NCBI GenBank assembly: GCA_018433945.1
Contig: JAHDQF010000022.1
Coordinates: forward strand, 1-64,000
Length of the DNA: 64,000 bases
Direction: 5' to 3'
DNA from: Proteiniphilum sp.
GTDB taxonomy: Bacteria; Bacteroidota; Bacteroidia; Bacteroidales; Dysgonomonadaceae
Shown: piece by piece, positions 43,945 to 52,245 of the stretch
How the letters are laid out: every line of letters begins with the position of its first letter
Position numbering within the stretch: the first letter of the stretch is position 1
The notes under the pieces: generated by a model
What the model saw: only the letters and a program-made list of their open reading frames with translations
The model's database searches: none
Told to the model about the DNA's origin: nothing
Translations under genes and position numbers: made by a program

Positions 43945-46149
43945 ATGCCCATGTCCGACAACCGCTCCTTTGAACGCCGCGAATTCCTGCTACTCTATCG
44001 CAGGCTCTACTCTTTTTTGCGTGATGCGTGGGAGCGTGAGAAGGTTTTGCGACTCAGGGAGATGGTACGAAGCTCCCTGCAGCAGGCGGATACAGACGAT
44101 GAAGATGCATTCTTCCAACTGATTGCGAAGATGCGCACCGCGCTGATCGCAGTCGACGAGATCGGGCTCCGACAGCCAACAGTAGCCGCCGTGCTGCTCC
44201 ATCATACAGCAGTTGCCGGGCAGTATCAGCTGGAGGATATCGGTCAACTGTTTGGTGATGAGGTAGAGGTGATTCTGCGAGGACTAAAGAAGATCAGCCG
44301 CTTCAGCGACAAGCGCACGGCAGTGGAGTCGGAGAACTACATGAAGCTGTTGCTCTCCATGGCTGAAGATATTCGTGTGGTATTTATAATGATTGCCAGG
44401 CAGTTGCAGTTGATGCGTGACGCAAAGAATGCGGATCGCTCACGCCAGCTCGATCTGGCTGTAGAGAGCTCCTATCTCTATGCTCCCCTGGCACATCGTC
44501 TGGGTCTTTATGCCATCAAGTCGGAGCTGGAGGATCTCTCCCTCAAGTATACCGACCGGGAGTCGTATGATTATGTGGCAAAGAAGCTGAACGAGACCAA
44601 GCGCTCCCGCGAGCAGTATATCCGGGCGTTCATTGAGCCGGTAGAGGAGCGGCTCTCGAAAACAGGCTTGAAGTTTGATATCAAGGGACGTACCAAGTCG
44701 ATACACTCCATCCTCAACAAGCTGAAGAAACAGAAGATTGAGTTTGAGAATATCTACGACCTGTTTGCCATCCGTGTGATCCTGGATGCACCCCCCGATC
44801 AGGAGAAGGCGCAGTGCTGGCAGGTCTACTCGGTGATCACCGACATGTACCAGCCCAATCCCAGGCGGCTGAAGGACTGGCTCTCCATCCCCAAGAGCAA
44901 TGGCTACGAATCGCTCCATATCACCGTGATGGGACCCGATTCCCGTTGGGTGGAGGTGCAGATCAGAAGCCGCCGCATGGATGAGATCGCTGAACGGGGG
45001 CTGGCGGCCCATTGGAAGTACAAAGGGGTAAAAGAGGAGTCGACACTTGACAGCTGGCTATCTTCGCTGCGTGAATCGCTTGAGGACAAGGAGGCCAACC
45101 TGAGCCAGAAGCTGGCTGATTTCAAGCTGGATCTCTATGAAGAGGAGATCTTTGTCTTTACACCCAAAGGTGACCTCTACAAATTACCCAGGGGAGCCAG
45201 CGTGCTCGACTTTGCCTTTGCCATTCATTCGAAGCTGGGCGCATCCTGCATCTCGGGCAGGGTCAACGGCAAGAATGTACCCATCAAGCATCAGCTGAAG
45301 AGCGGTGACCAGGTAGAGGTCATCACCTCGGCACATCAGACACCCAAGCAGGACTGGCTCAACTTTGTGGTTACCTCGCGGGCACGCACCAAGATTCGGC
45401 AGCTGCTCAAAGAGGAAGCAGGCAAGCAGGTGGATATTGCCAAGGAGACCCTCTCGCGGCGGATGAAGAACCGTAAGATCGATGTAGATGATTCACACCT
45501 GATGCAGCTGATCAAGAAGCTGAAATACAAGACTGTTACTGATTTCTACGCCGATATTGCAGCAGAGAAGCTGGATATCAACTGGGTGATCGATTCTTAC
45601 CTGGAGATGGAAAACAGAGAGAGCGAGAGCCGTGAGGCTGCTCAGCAGGTGAGTGCCGGCCAGTTTACCCTGAAAACCGAACCCCGTGAGAGCCACAGTG
45701 GTGATGAACTGGTCATCGATCAGAATCTTACAGGGGTGGACTATAAGCTTGCCAGATGTTGCAATCCCATCTTTGGTGATGAGATCTTCGGCTTTGTCTC
45801 CTCCCAGGGAATCAAGATCCACCGGGTGAACTGTCCCAATGCGCAGGATCTCTTCTCCCGTTTTGGCTATCGTGTGCTTAAGGCTCGCTGGTCCGGCAGT
45901 ACCGGCAGTTCCAACTATACCATTGTGTTAAGGGTGATCGGCAACGACCAGATCAATATTGTGGCCAACCTGATGTCGATCATCTCAAAGGAGGAGGGGG
46001 TACAGATGCGTGCCATCTCCATTGATTCCAATGATGGCCTTTTTCAGGGAAACATCTCGGTGATGCTGGCCAACACTTCAATGTTGGAGCAGCTTATCAG
46101 GAAGCTGAAAGCGGTGAAAGGGGTGAAGTCGGTAACCCGTCTCAATTAA
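43945..46149 (+). CDS. relA: RelA/SpoT homologue, (p)ppGpp synthetase with degenerate hydrolase domain
   Basis: 734 residues from the ATG at 43945. Order: HD-type domain (about 30-190), synthetase (about 230-360), TGS (about 395-455), then a zinc-finger/helical region (KLARCCNPIFGDEIFG) and C-terminal ACT. The synthetase is intact: IKGRTKSIHSILNKLKKQKI and NPRRLKDWLSIPKSNGYESL, the latter with the RxKD motif usual for bifunctional Rel/SpoT. In the HD domain the metal dyad is lost: the HDxxED position reads HHTAVAG (86-92) and the DRLHN position reads ARQLQ (151-155). So it should make but not degrade (p)ppGpp, an odd pairing with RxKD. Its stop overlaps the convergent folK gene by 4 nt. Confidence 0.88.
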   Translation: MPMSDNRSFERREFLLLYRRLYSFLRDAWEREKVLRLREMVRSSLQQADTDDEDAFFQLIAKMRTALIAVDEIGLRQPTVAAVLLHHTAVAGQYQLEDIGQLFGDEVEVILRGLKKISRFSDKRTAVESENYMKLLLSMAEDIRVVFIMIARQLQLMRDAKNADRSRQLDLAVESSYLYAPLAHRLGLYAIKSELEDLSLKYTDRESYDYVAKKLNETKRSREQYIRAFIEPVEERLSKTGLKFDIKGRTKSIHSILNKLKKQKIEFENIYDLFAIRVILDAPPDQEKAQCWQVYSVITDMYQPNPRRLKDWLSIPKSNGYESLHITVMGPDSRWVEVQIRSRRMDEIAERGLAAHWKYKGVKEESTLDSWLSSLRESLEDKEANLSQKLADFKLDLYEEEIFVFTPKGDLYKLPRGASVLDFAFAIHSKLGASCISGRVNGKNVPIKHQLKSGDQVEVITSAHQTPKQDWLNFVVTSRARTKIRQLLKEEAGKQVDIAKETLSRRMKNRKIDVDDSHLMQLIKKLKYKTVTDFYADIAAEKLDINWVIDSYLEMENRESESREAAQQVSAGQFTLKTEPRESHSGDELVIDQNLTGVDYKLARCCNPIFGDEIFGFVSSQGIKIHRVNCPNAQDLFSRFGYRVLKARWSGSTGSSNYTIVLRVIGNDQINIVANLMSIISKEEGVQMRAISIDSNDGLFQGNISVMLANTSMLEQLIRKLKAVKGVKSVTRLN

Positions 46150-46526
46150 AGTGATTGGCTCTCTAGGTCGGGGAGCAGTTGTTGTACATACTCCCGCTGA
46201 AAATCAGCGGGACGGAGAATCTCATCATTGTAACGAATCAGGTCGATGTCTATGACTACCTTCCCCAGGTACTTATCACGCGGCGAACGTCCTACAGCTC
46301 GTTCGGTCTGTTTGATTTTTTCAATCACCTCCTCCGGCAAGAGATCCGTTTCAGCAATTGCCAGCACATTCCGAAAAAGAAAGGAGTAACGATCATCATC
46401 CGGTTCCGACAAGACCGACTGACTGAAGAGAATGCCCGGGAAGAGTCGCGTCAGCATGCGTTGGGCTTTGTCAATATTGGTCTTTGAGAATGTGTTTGAT
46501 CCTATGCTTAATAAAATTGTGCTCAT
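46146..46526 (-). CDS. folK: 2-amino-4-hydroxy-6-hydroxymethyldihydropteridine pyrophosphokinase-like protein
   Basis: 126 residues from the ATG at 46524-46526; about 30 shorter than typical HPPK. Opening ILLSIGSNTFSKTNIDKAQR, then YSFLFRNVLAIAETDLLPEEV, TERAVGRSP and GKVVIDIDLIRYNDEILRP correspond to the HPPK motifs (GSN, FxN, GR.R, RxIDxDI), although the usual R before IDxDI is V here. It may be a reduced folate enzyme or a paralogue with altered activity. A minus-strand -7 box TATATTTG (46544-46551) precedes it, divergent from the NfeD promoter. Confidence 0.72.
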   Translation of the reverse strand: MSTILLSIGSNTFSKTNIDKAQRMLTRLFPGILFSQSVLSEPDDDRYSFLFRNVLAIAETDLLPEEVIEKIKQTERAVGRSPRDKYLGKVVIDIDLIRYNDEILRPADFQREYVQQLLPDLESQSL

Positions 46527-46543
46527 AATGTTAAATTGAGCGA

Positions 46544-46600
46544 CAAATATACACATTTTTGATGAAAATGATCGGCTAAAATCGAAATCTATTATCTTTG
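46544..46600. promoter_or_regulatory. Divergent promoters of folK and nfeD
   Basis: Minus-strand TATATTTG at 46544-46551 reads toward folK; plus-strand TATCTTTG at 46593-46600 reads toward nfeD. Both are perfect -7 boxes; neither has a clear -33 TTTG at 19-21 nt. Confidence 0.55.
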
Positions 46601-46621
46601 TTCCATTATAACTATTAAAAA

Positions 46622-48010
46622 ATGAAAAATCTACAGGGCGCACTGCTGCTTTTTTTTTCAATTCTATTCAGCAACCTCACGGCTCAGGATGAGACACCTC
46701 TGATCTACCGGATCAATATTCGTGAAAACATCGGGAGTAACAGTTGGATCTATCTGCAGAACGGTTTGCATGAGGCCGCGCAAAAAGAAGCGCATGTCGT
46801 ATTGTTGCATATGAACACATATGGGGGAGGGGTGCTGGAGGCCGATTCGATGCGCAGCGCCATCCTCAACTACCCGCTGCCTGTATATGTCTTCATCGAC
46901 AACAATGCTGCATCGGCGGGAGCGCTGATCGCCATTGCCTGTGACAGCATCTACATGCGTAAAAGTGCCTCTATTGGTGCGGCCACGGTTGTGGAGGGAG
47001 GAACCGGGGCTGCAGCACCCGACAAGTACCAGTCATATATGCGTGGAATCATGCGCGCAACGGCCGAGAGCCATGGTAAAATCGAAACAACCGTTGATGG
47101 CGAAAAGGTTCAACGGTGGCGACGTGATCCCTTGATTGCGGAGGCGATGGTGGATGAACAGGTTGTCGTACCCGGGTTTGCCGACTCCACGCAGATCCTT
47201 ACCCTCACGGCCTCACAGGCGATGGAGCTGGGCTATTGTGAGGGCACCGCCGAGAGCCTCCACGAGTTGATTGTAACCCGGCTGGGGATAAGCAACTACC
47301 GGCTGGAGACCTATAACCCCACCTTTTACGATCAGGTGAAAGGATTCCTCACCAGTGGTGTGGTACAGGCATTGCTGATCATGTTAATTATCGGCGGAAT
47401 CTATTTTGAGTTGCAATCGCCCGGGATGGGGTTTCCAACAGCTGTTGCCATTACGGCTGCGATACTTTATTTCGCACCGCTTTATCTCACGGGTTACGCT
47501 CAGAACTGGGAGGTATTGATTTTTGTCTTGGGGTTGATATTCATTGTGTTTGAACTTTTTGTTTTTCCCGGATTCGGCATCCCCGGGATCACCGGCGTTG
47601 TGCTTATCTTCTCCTCCCTGGTGTTGGCCCTGTTGGGAAACATTCGCTTCAGCTTCGATGGGGTTCTCCCAATCCAGCTTTTCAGAGCTGTGATGATCGT
47701 ACTGGGGGGTATGGGGTTGGGGGTGACCCTGATCATCTATCTTACAAGTAAAATCGGAAAACCGGGAATGTTGAATAAGGCAGCCCTGCATGCCGATGAG
47801 GAGGGTTTTGTTTCGGTGCCGATGGAACCACTGCAGCTGGTCGGTAAAACTGCTGTTGCAGCTACCAACCTCCGGCCATCAGGCAAGATCTTGCTGGAGG
47901 GAGCATACTACGATGCTATCTCCCTGAAAGGGTTCATAGAGAAAGGGGAGGAGGTGGTGGTGAAACGATATGAGAACTTCCAGCTTTACGTGATGCGCAA
48001 AGAGAGCTGA
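46622..48010 (+). CDS. nfeD: NfeD family membrane serine protease (ClpP-like)
   Basis: 462 residues. A signal peptide (to about residue 21) is followed by a ClpP-fold protease domain (about 28-220) with the nucleophile Ser98 in NNAASAGALIA and the general base Lys135 in DKYQSYMR; HMNTYGGGVLEADSM is the substrate strand. Four or five membrane helices follow (about 240-380), including the small-residue FPGFGIPGITG, and a C-terminal OB-fold NfeD domain (about 395-462) with GKTAVAATNLRPSGKILLEG. This full-length type cleaves stomatin-like proteins; no stomatin gene is adjacent. A strong terminator follows at 48033. Confidence 0.9.
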   Translation: MKNLQGALLLFFSILFSNLTAQDETPLIYRINIRENIGSNSWIYLQNGLHEAAQKEAHVVLLHMNTYGGGVLEADSMRSAILNYPLPVYVFIDNNAASAGALIAIACDSIYMRKSASIGAATVVEGGTGAAAPDKYQSYMRGIMRATAESHGKIETTVDGEKVQRWRRDPLIAEAMVDEQVVVPGFADSTQILTLTASQAMELGYCEGTAESLHELIVTRLGISNYRLETYNPTFYDQVKGFLTSGVVQALLIMLIIGGIYFELQSPGMGFPTAVAITAAILYFAPLYLTGYAQNWEVLIFVLGLIFIVFELFVFPGFGIPGITGVVLIFSSLVLALLGNIRFSFDGVLPIQLFRAVMIVLGGMGLGVTLIIYLTSKIGKPGMLNKAALHADEEGFVSVPMEPLQLVGKTAVAATNLRPSGKILLEGAYYDAISLKGFIEKGEEVVVKRYENFQLYVMRKES

Positions 48011-48032
48011 TGCAACCCCTCCAGAATGAATT

Positions 48033-48059
48033 AATCCTGAGACAGCGTCTCAGGATTTT
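48033..48059. terminator. Intrinsic terminator after nfeD
   Basis: AATCCTGAGAC-agc-GTCTCAGGATT (48033-48057), perfect 11-bp stem with TTTT following. On the other strand it could end the small membrane protein transcript. Confidence 0.85.
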
Positions 48060-48091
48060 GTTCGTGGTGCGATGGTGATCTCAGGCAGCAC

Positions 48092-48376
48092 TTAGTTATA
48101 AAGTGCCATCTCCTCTTCGCTATATGCTTTCTTCTTGAAGAAGCTAAAGAGAAGATAGGGGATGAACAACAGAATGATTGCCCAGATGAGGTTGCCCAGC
48201 TTACTCCCTTTTTTCATGTTGTTGATGAAGATATAACCCAGCATACCCTCCACGACCAATAACAACCCGATGATCAGATTGGTATTGTTTGTTGTGCCCA
48301 TCAGGAAGGGTATCACCAACACAACAACGCCAATGAGCATTACAACCACTCCGATGTATTTTGCAAATTCTTTCAT
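48092..48376 (-). CDS. Small three-helix membrane protein, unknown function
   Basis: 94 residues from the ATG at 48374-48376. Three hydrophobic helices (about 5-27, 33-50, 60-80) with short polar links (MGTTNNTN, NNMKKGSKLG) and a cytoplasmic tail KKKAYSEEEMALYN. No known motif. Convergent with nfeD, divergent from plsC. Integral inner-membrane protein by composition. Confidence 0.6.
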   Translation of the reverse strand: MKEFAKYIGVVVMLIGVVVLVIPFLMGTTNNTNLIIGLLLVVEGMLGYIFINNMKKGSKLGNLIWAIILLFIPYLLFSFFKKKAYSEEEMALYN

Positions 48377-48510
48377 GTGTATAATAATTTTGATTTTGAT
48401 TTCGTGACGCAAATAAACACAAAAAACGACAAACAAGGAAATAATTTGGCAGAAAAAACGGATCCATCGCTTAAAAAAGGAGTTTTGTTGCAAAAAAACA
48501 GCTATCCAGT

Positions 48511-48526
48511 CTGAGAGATCTCTCAG
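48511..48526. promoter_or_regulatory. Palindromic operator-like site at the plsC promoter
   Basis: CTGAGAGATCTCTCAG, a perfect 16-bp palindrome without a spacer (extending to 22 bp with one wobble), ends 6 nt before the -7 box TATTTTTG (48533-48540). It covers the spacer region of the promoter, where a repressor would block transcription. An eight-base spacerless half-site cannot fold as a good RNA hairpin, which favours protein binding. Confidence 0.55.
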
Positions 48527-48532
48527 ATTGTT

Positions 48533-48540
48533 TATTTTTG
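48533..48540 (+). promoter_or_regulatory. -7 box of plsC
   Basis: TATTTTTG, perfect match, about 30 nt before the GTG start. Confidence 0.5.
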
Positions 48541-48570
48541 TAGATTGTTTATCCCTCCAATCTGAAAGCA

Positions 48571-49302
48571 GTGAAGAAAATTGCCCTGTTTTTCTATCAA
48601 TGGATCATTTTCATACCATTGTTCCTGTTGATTACCCTTCTTACCGCCTTAACGGTAATGGTGATGGCTCCGCTTTTCGGTAGCCGTTTTTGGGGATATT
48701 ATCCCCCTCACATCTGGTCCAGAATCACCTGTTATCTCTCACTCTGCCGGGTGAAGAGCTCAGGACATGAGAAGCTTGATCCCAAACAGTCGTATATATT
48801 TGTTGCCAACCATCAGGGTGCCTTCGACATTTTTCTGCTATATGGTTTCCTGAATCAGAACATCAAATGGGTTCAGAAACAGAGTCTGCGAAAGATCCCT
48901 TTTGTGGGGTTCGCTTCTGAGAAAGCAGGTCATGTGTTTGTTGACAACTCAACAGCTGCTGCCCGTGCAGCTACCATTGAAAGGGCAAAAGCCCAGATCA
49001 CCAATGGAGTCTCCATGGTGATCTTTCCTGAGGGTGCACGCACCCTCACTGGCAAGATGGGTCGCTTCAAGCGCGGTGCCTATTACATAGCCCGTGATTT
49101 GCAGTTGCCGCTGGTGCCCCTGACCATCAATGGATCATACGATGTGTTAAGGCGTCACAGCCGGTTGATCAGACCGGGAAAGCTAGAGCTGGTGATTCAT
49201 GATCCCATACCAACAGCATCGCTATCCGACGAGGATTTGGCGATGTTGATTGATCGCTCGAAAGAGATCATACACGCTTCTTTGTGGGAGAAATATCAGT
49301 AG
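48571..49302 (+). CDS. plsC: 1-acyl-sn-glycerol-3-phosphate acyltransferase
   Basis: 243 residues from a GTG (48571). An N-terminal membrane helix (about 10-32) is followed by the PlsC acyltransferase domain: the catalytic NHQGAFD (HxxxxD), the GFASEKAGHVFVDN region, FPEGARTLTG and VPLTINGSYD. Acylates lysophosphatidic acid at position 2 in phospholipid synthesis. It stands alone, with an unusual palindrome at its promoter. Confidence 0.93.
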   Translation: MKKIALFFYQWIIFIPLFLLITLLTALTVMVMAPLFGSRFWGYYPPHIWSRITCYLSLCRVKSSGHEKLDPKQSYIFVANHQGAFDIFLLYGFLNQNIKWVQKQSLRKIPFVGFASEKAGHVFVDNSTAAARAATIERAKAQITNGVSMVIFPEGARTLTGKMGRFKRGAYYIARDLQLPLVPLTINGSYDVLRRHSRLIRPGKLELVIHDPIPTASLSDEDLAMLIDRSKEIIHASLWEKYQ

Positions 49303-49322
49303 GGTAGGTGATTAAAAAGAAA

Positions 49323-49405
49323 TGGTTGTCTCACGACAACCAATCTTCATTGTTAACCTTAAATCTAATACCATGAAAAACACGTAACAAAAGTACAAGC
49401 ATCAC
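49323..49405 (+). ncRNA. Conserved-looking hairpin element with ATGAAAAACACGTAA mini-frame
   Basis: TGGTTGTC-tcac-GACAACCA (49323-49342) followed by gttaaccttaaatctaatac and a four-codon frame ATG AAA AAC ACG TAA. The hairpin has no T tract, so it is not a standard terminator. The element is not part of either neighbour, and its regular architecture suggests a small RNA or an interspersed noncoding element. I recall similar wording in Bacteroidales intergenic regions but cannot verify it here. Confidence 0.3.
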
Positions 49406-49552
49406 GGCAGATCTCCAAAGATTCAGTAAGAAAAAAATGGCTTTTTAAATATATTTAGTGTTTTAACCTTTTCAACGGATCAAATGTTCTGTTCGTTTGC
49501 GTTTGTTTGCATATTTTGGGGAAGAAATAATCACAGCTTTTCCCTTTTGGTC

Positions 49553-50542
49553 TCAATCGTAGATCCTGTTGGCAAAAAAATTGAGTAACCCCCAGTTGAA
49601 GCGGTACCAGCGCCTGGTTGCCCGCTGTTTTCCACCGAACTGCAGTAGGAAGCGCGATCGACCGGTGTTTTTGTGCAGGAAACTCACATCCATGAAGTCG
49701 AAGTAGTGAAAACCCTCCTCTTCCGATCGTTTCATGGCGGAATAGAGGGTGAAGATGGTGGGGTAGAGTGATTTGTAACGTTTCGATTTGCCCCAGTAAT
49801 AGAGGCAATAGACGACACTGTTTCTCTTTTCAAAGCCTAGGATGGCTCCACCGATGATTTTTCCCTGATAGCGGGTGAGCAGGATCTTTCCTTTTCCTTT
49901 TTTCACGTAGTGATGGAAGAAGTTTTCGAAATAGGCGTAGGGAGGAAAACGACGTCTGATCTTTTTCTGGTTGGTGTTCCTGATGAGTTTGTATATTTCA
50001 GGCAGATCATCTTCCGACAGCAACTCCTCCATGCGTACCCCTTTTTTTATGGCTCTGTTAACCTGGTTTTTACGAGATGGAGAAAGTTGCTCCCAGATCT
50101 TTCTTTTTCGTTGCAATGAGTTGCAGATGTTGATCCATTTCACTGAAAAAAATTGATTTTCGCGGAATCCCTTGTATCCGAAGATGGCATTGCCCAGGTT
50201 CTCATATCGTATGAGAAATACCTTGTGTTTCACCTCCTGTACCAGATGGGTGATCAGTAAATCAAACAGTTCGATCTGGGGTAGGTTCTTCCCGAAGAAG
50301 GAGGGTGCTTGAGAGATGATGCATCGTCTGAAGAGTGAATTGTGCAGCAACCGGTTTTTGCGGACGATGATGGCGAAGAGTGCTGCAACAGGTCTCTCAT
50401 CGTTAAAAGCAACCAACATCAGAGGGCGGTAGGCAGGGATATGGGCATACCAGTCGAAACAGGAGGGACTATGGAAGAACTTATTTTCTTCAAGCGGTGG
50501 CAAATCCTCTTTGTGATGGTATGTTTTTACGCTGAAAGCCAT
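49553..50542 (-). CDS. GNAT/FemAB-like acyltransferase
   Basis: 329 residues from the ATG at 50540-50542 (MAFSVKTYHHKEDLPPLEEN). Two GNAT-like halves: residues about 20-130 (DERPVAALFAIIVRKNRLLH) and about 160-310 (SPSRKNQVNRAIKKGVRMEE, then YQGKIIGGAILGFEKRNSVVYCLYYWGKS, and FHYFDFMDVSF). The second half resembles the FemAB/BioF2-like acetyltransferase fold. Basic protein, no signal peptide. Acceptor substrate unknown, perhaps cell-wall or exopolysaccharide related. Confidence 0.65.
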   Translation of the reverse strand: MAFSVKTYHHKEDLPPLEENKFFHSPSCFDWYAHIPAYRPLMLVAFNDERPVAALFAIIVRKNRLLHNSLFRRCIISQAPSFFGKNLPQIELFDLLITHLVQEVKHKVFLIRYENLGNAIFGYKGFRENQFFSVKWINICNSLQRKRKIWEQLSPSRKNQVNRAIKKGVRMEELLSEDDLPEIYKLIRNTNQKKIRRRFPPYAYFENFFHHYVKKGKGKILLTRYQGKIIGGAILGFEKRNSVVYCLYYWGKSKRYKSLYPTIFTLYSAMKRSEEEGFHYFDFMDVSFLHKNTGRSRFLLQFGGKQRATRRWYRFNWGLLNFFANRIYD

Positions 50543-50729
50543 GCAGAACAATGGTCGTTAAAAAACATTTTCTACAAATGTACTAAAAAAAATGAAAAGA
50601 ACAGTAATTTTGATCTCCCTGACAGGTCATTCGTCGGCCGTCATTTCATCCAACGGAGATGTTCATTTTTTTTTCTTTAAAAAAAAGCTCTTTTACCTCC
50701 AATCGGGCAGCTGTTCCTGTTTTATTTCG

Positions 50730-50737
50730 TAATTTTG
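50730..50737 (+). promoter_or_regulatory. -7 box of galE
   Basis: TAATTTTG, perfect -7 consensus, 52 nt before the galE ATG. No clear -33 element. Confidence 0.45.
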
Positions 50738-50789
50738 TATCAGAGCAGAAGCATGAATCAAGATCCTACAACATCAAACAAAATATTTT

Positions 50790-51821
50790 ATGGCAAAGAA
50801 AATTCTTGTAACAGGCGGAACGGGGTATATCGGTTCCCATACCGTTGTTGAACTGCAGCAGGCAGGGTATGAAGTGGTCATCATCGATAATCTATCCAAC
50901 TCGAATGCCGATGTATTGGAAGGTATCACCCGTATCACCGGTAAGCGCCCACTCTTCGACAAGCTGGATTGTAAAGATATGGATGCACTCAAAGCACTCT
51001 TCCGGAAACACCATTTCGATGGAATCATCCATTTCGCCGCCAGTAAGGCGGTGGGGGAGTCGGTTCAGAAACCGCTGCTCTATTACCGCAACAACCTGGT
51101 ATCGCTCATCAACCTGCTGGAACTGATGCCTGAACACAATGTGAAAGGTATGGTCTTCTCATCCTCCTGTACCGTTTACGGGGAGCCAGACAGCAACCCC
51201 ATCGATGAGAATGCACCCATTAAGCCTGCAGCATCACCCTATGGAAACACCAAGCAGATCAACGAAGAGATCATTCGGGATTTCATCCACTCGGGTGCGC
51301 CGGTAATGAGCATTATCCTGCGTTATTTCAATCCGATCGGAGCCCATCCCTCTGCCGAGATCGGTGAACTGCCACTGGGGGTGCCACAGAATCTGGTGCC
51401 CTACATCACCCAGACCGGCATCGGCATACGAGAACAGCTGAGTGTCTTTGGAAACGACTATAATACACCCGATGGCTCCTGTATCCGTGACTTCATCAAT
51501 GTGGTGGATCTGGCCAAAGCGCATGTGAAGGCCATTGAACGGATGCTCAACAATCAATCGGATGAGCCGGTGGAGATCTTCAATCTGGGTACCGGTACCG
51601 GCCTTTCGGTACTGGAGCTGATTGCGCTCTTTGAAAAAGTATCCGGCAAACCGCTCAATTATAAGATTGTGGGACGTCGTGAGGGCGACATTGAACAGAT
51701 CTGGGCGAACCCCGGCAAAGCGAACAAAGTATTGGGTTGGAAAGCGGAGATCTCGGTAGAAGATACCATGGCTTCAGCCTGGAAGTGGCAGCTGCGGCTG
51801 CGCGAGAAAGGGGTGATGTAA
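50790..51821 (+). CDS. galE: UDP-glucose 4-epimerase
   Basis: 343 residues, extended short-chain dehydrogenase. NAD-binding VTGGTGYIGSHTVVELQQAGYE, the catalytic Ser and Tyr in VFSSSCTVYG and SPYGNTKQINEEI (YxxxK), then GTGTGLSVLELI and RREGDIEQIWANPGKA typical of GalE. Interconverts UDP-glucose and UDP-galactose for envelope polysaccharides and galactose use. Followed by an intrinsic terminator. Confidence 0.95.
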   Translation: MAKKILVTGGTGYIGSHTVVELQQAGYEVVIIDNLSNSNADVLEGITRITGKRPLFDKLDCKDMDALKALFRKHHFDGIIHFAASKAVGESVQKPLLYYRNNLVSLINLLELMPEHNVKGMVFSSSCTVYGEPDSNPIDENAPIKPAASPYGNTKQINEEIIRDFIHSGAPVMSIILRYFNPIGAHPSAEIGELPLGVPQNLVPYITQTGIGIREQLSVFGNDYNTPDGSCIRDFINVVDLAKAHVKAIERMLNNQSDEPVEIFNLGTGTGLSVLELIALFEKVSGKPLNYKIVGRREGDIEQIWANPGKANKVLGWKAEISVEDTMASAWKWQLRLREKGVM

Positions 51822-51855
51822 CGCACAAATCTTGTTATCTCACACACAAAAAAAA

Positions 51856-51884
51856 GTCCGGGTTCAATGCCCGGACCTTTTTTT
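51856..51884. terminator. Intrinsic terminator after galE
   Basis: GTCCGGG-ttcaatg-CCCGGAC (51856-51876) followed by cttttttt; an A run precedes it, so it can also serve the convergent winged-helix gene. Confidence 0.9.
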
Positions 51885-51905
51885 CTCTCTCCATATTGTT
51901 TCGGG

Positions 51906-52151
51906 TCAGAAATAATATTCGATCACAAGGTAGTACACCTCGTCCCCATTTTGAGACTTTTCAATCTCAATTTTATTCTCCCTGGCCAGCCAGCCTATGG
52001 CAGTGTAAATCTCTTTTTCTGTCAAACCGGATGCTTCTCGCAGTTCAGCGATGTTCCATCTCTGGTTGTTGTTCAACAGATTCCAGATAATGCCCGCATT
52101 GGTTCCAATCAGTTTTTTGTACATATCGATAACTTCTTTAGGTTTGCTCAC
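51906..52151 (-). CDS. Winged helix-turn-helix domain protein (DUF2582-like)
   Basis: 81 residues forming a single winged helix: IWNLLNNNQRWNIAELREAS, GLTEKEIYTAIGWLARENKI and EIEKSQNGDEVYYLVIEYYF. Matches the small DUF2582-type winged-helix proteins common in Bacteroidota; a role in DNA binding is inferred, not shown. It lies 94 nt after cdsA in the same direction. Confidence 0.8.
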   Translation of the reverse strand: MSKPKEVIDMYKKLIGTNAGIIWNLLNNNQRWNIAELREASGLTEKEIYTAIGWLARENKIEIEKSQNGDEVYYLVIEYYF

Positions 52152-52245
52152 TGTTGGTTTTCAGGTTTGCAGATAAGTGCCCATCCTTTATCCTAAAAAC
52201 ACCTGATCGATGACGTTTGTTCGCAGGAAAAGAGGAAAAAAGCGG

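Noticed and set aside
50592..50733. 46-codon open frame before galE
   Set aside because: Contains runs of Phe and Lys from homopolymers and overlaps the galE -7 box; not credible as a gene.
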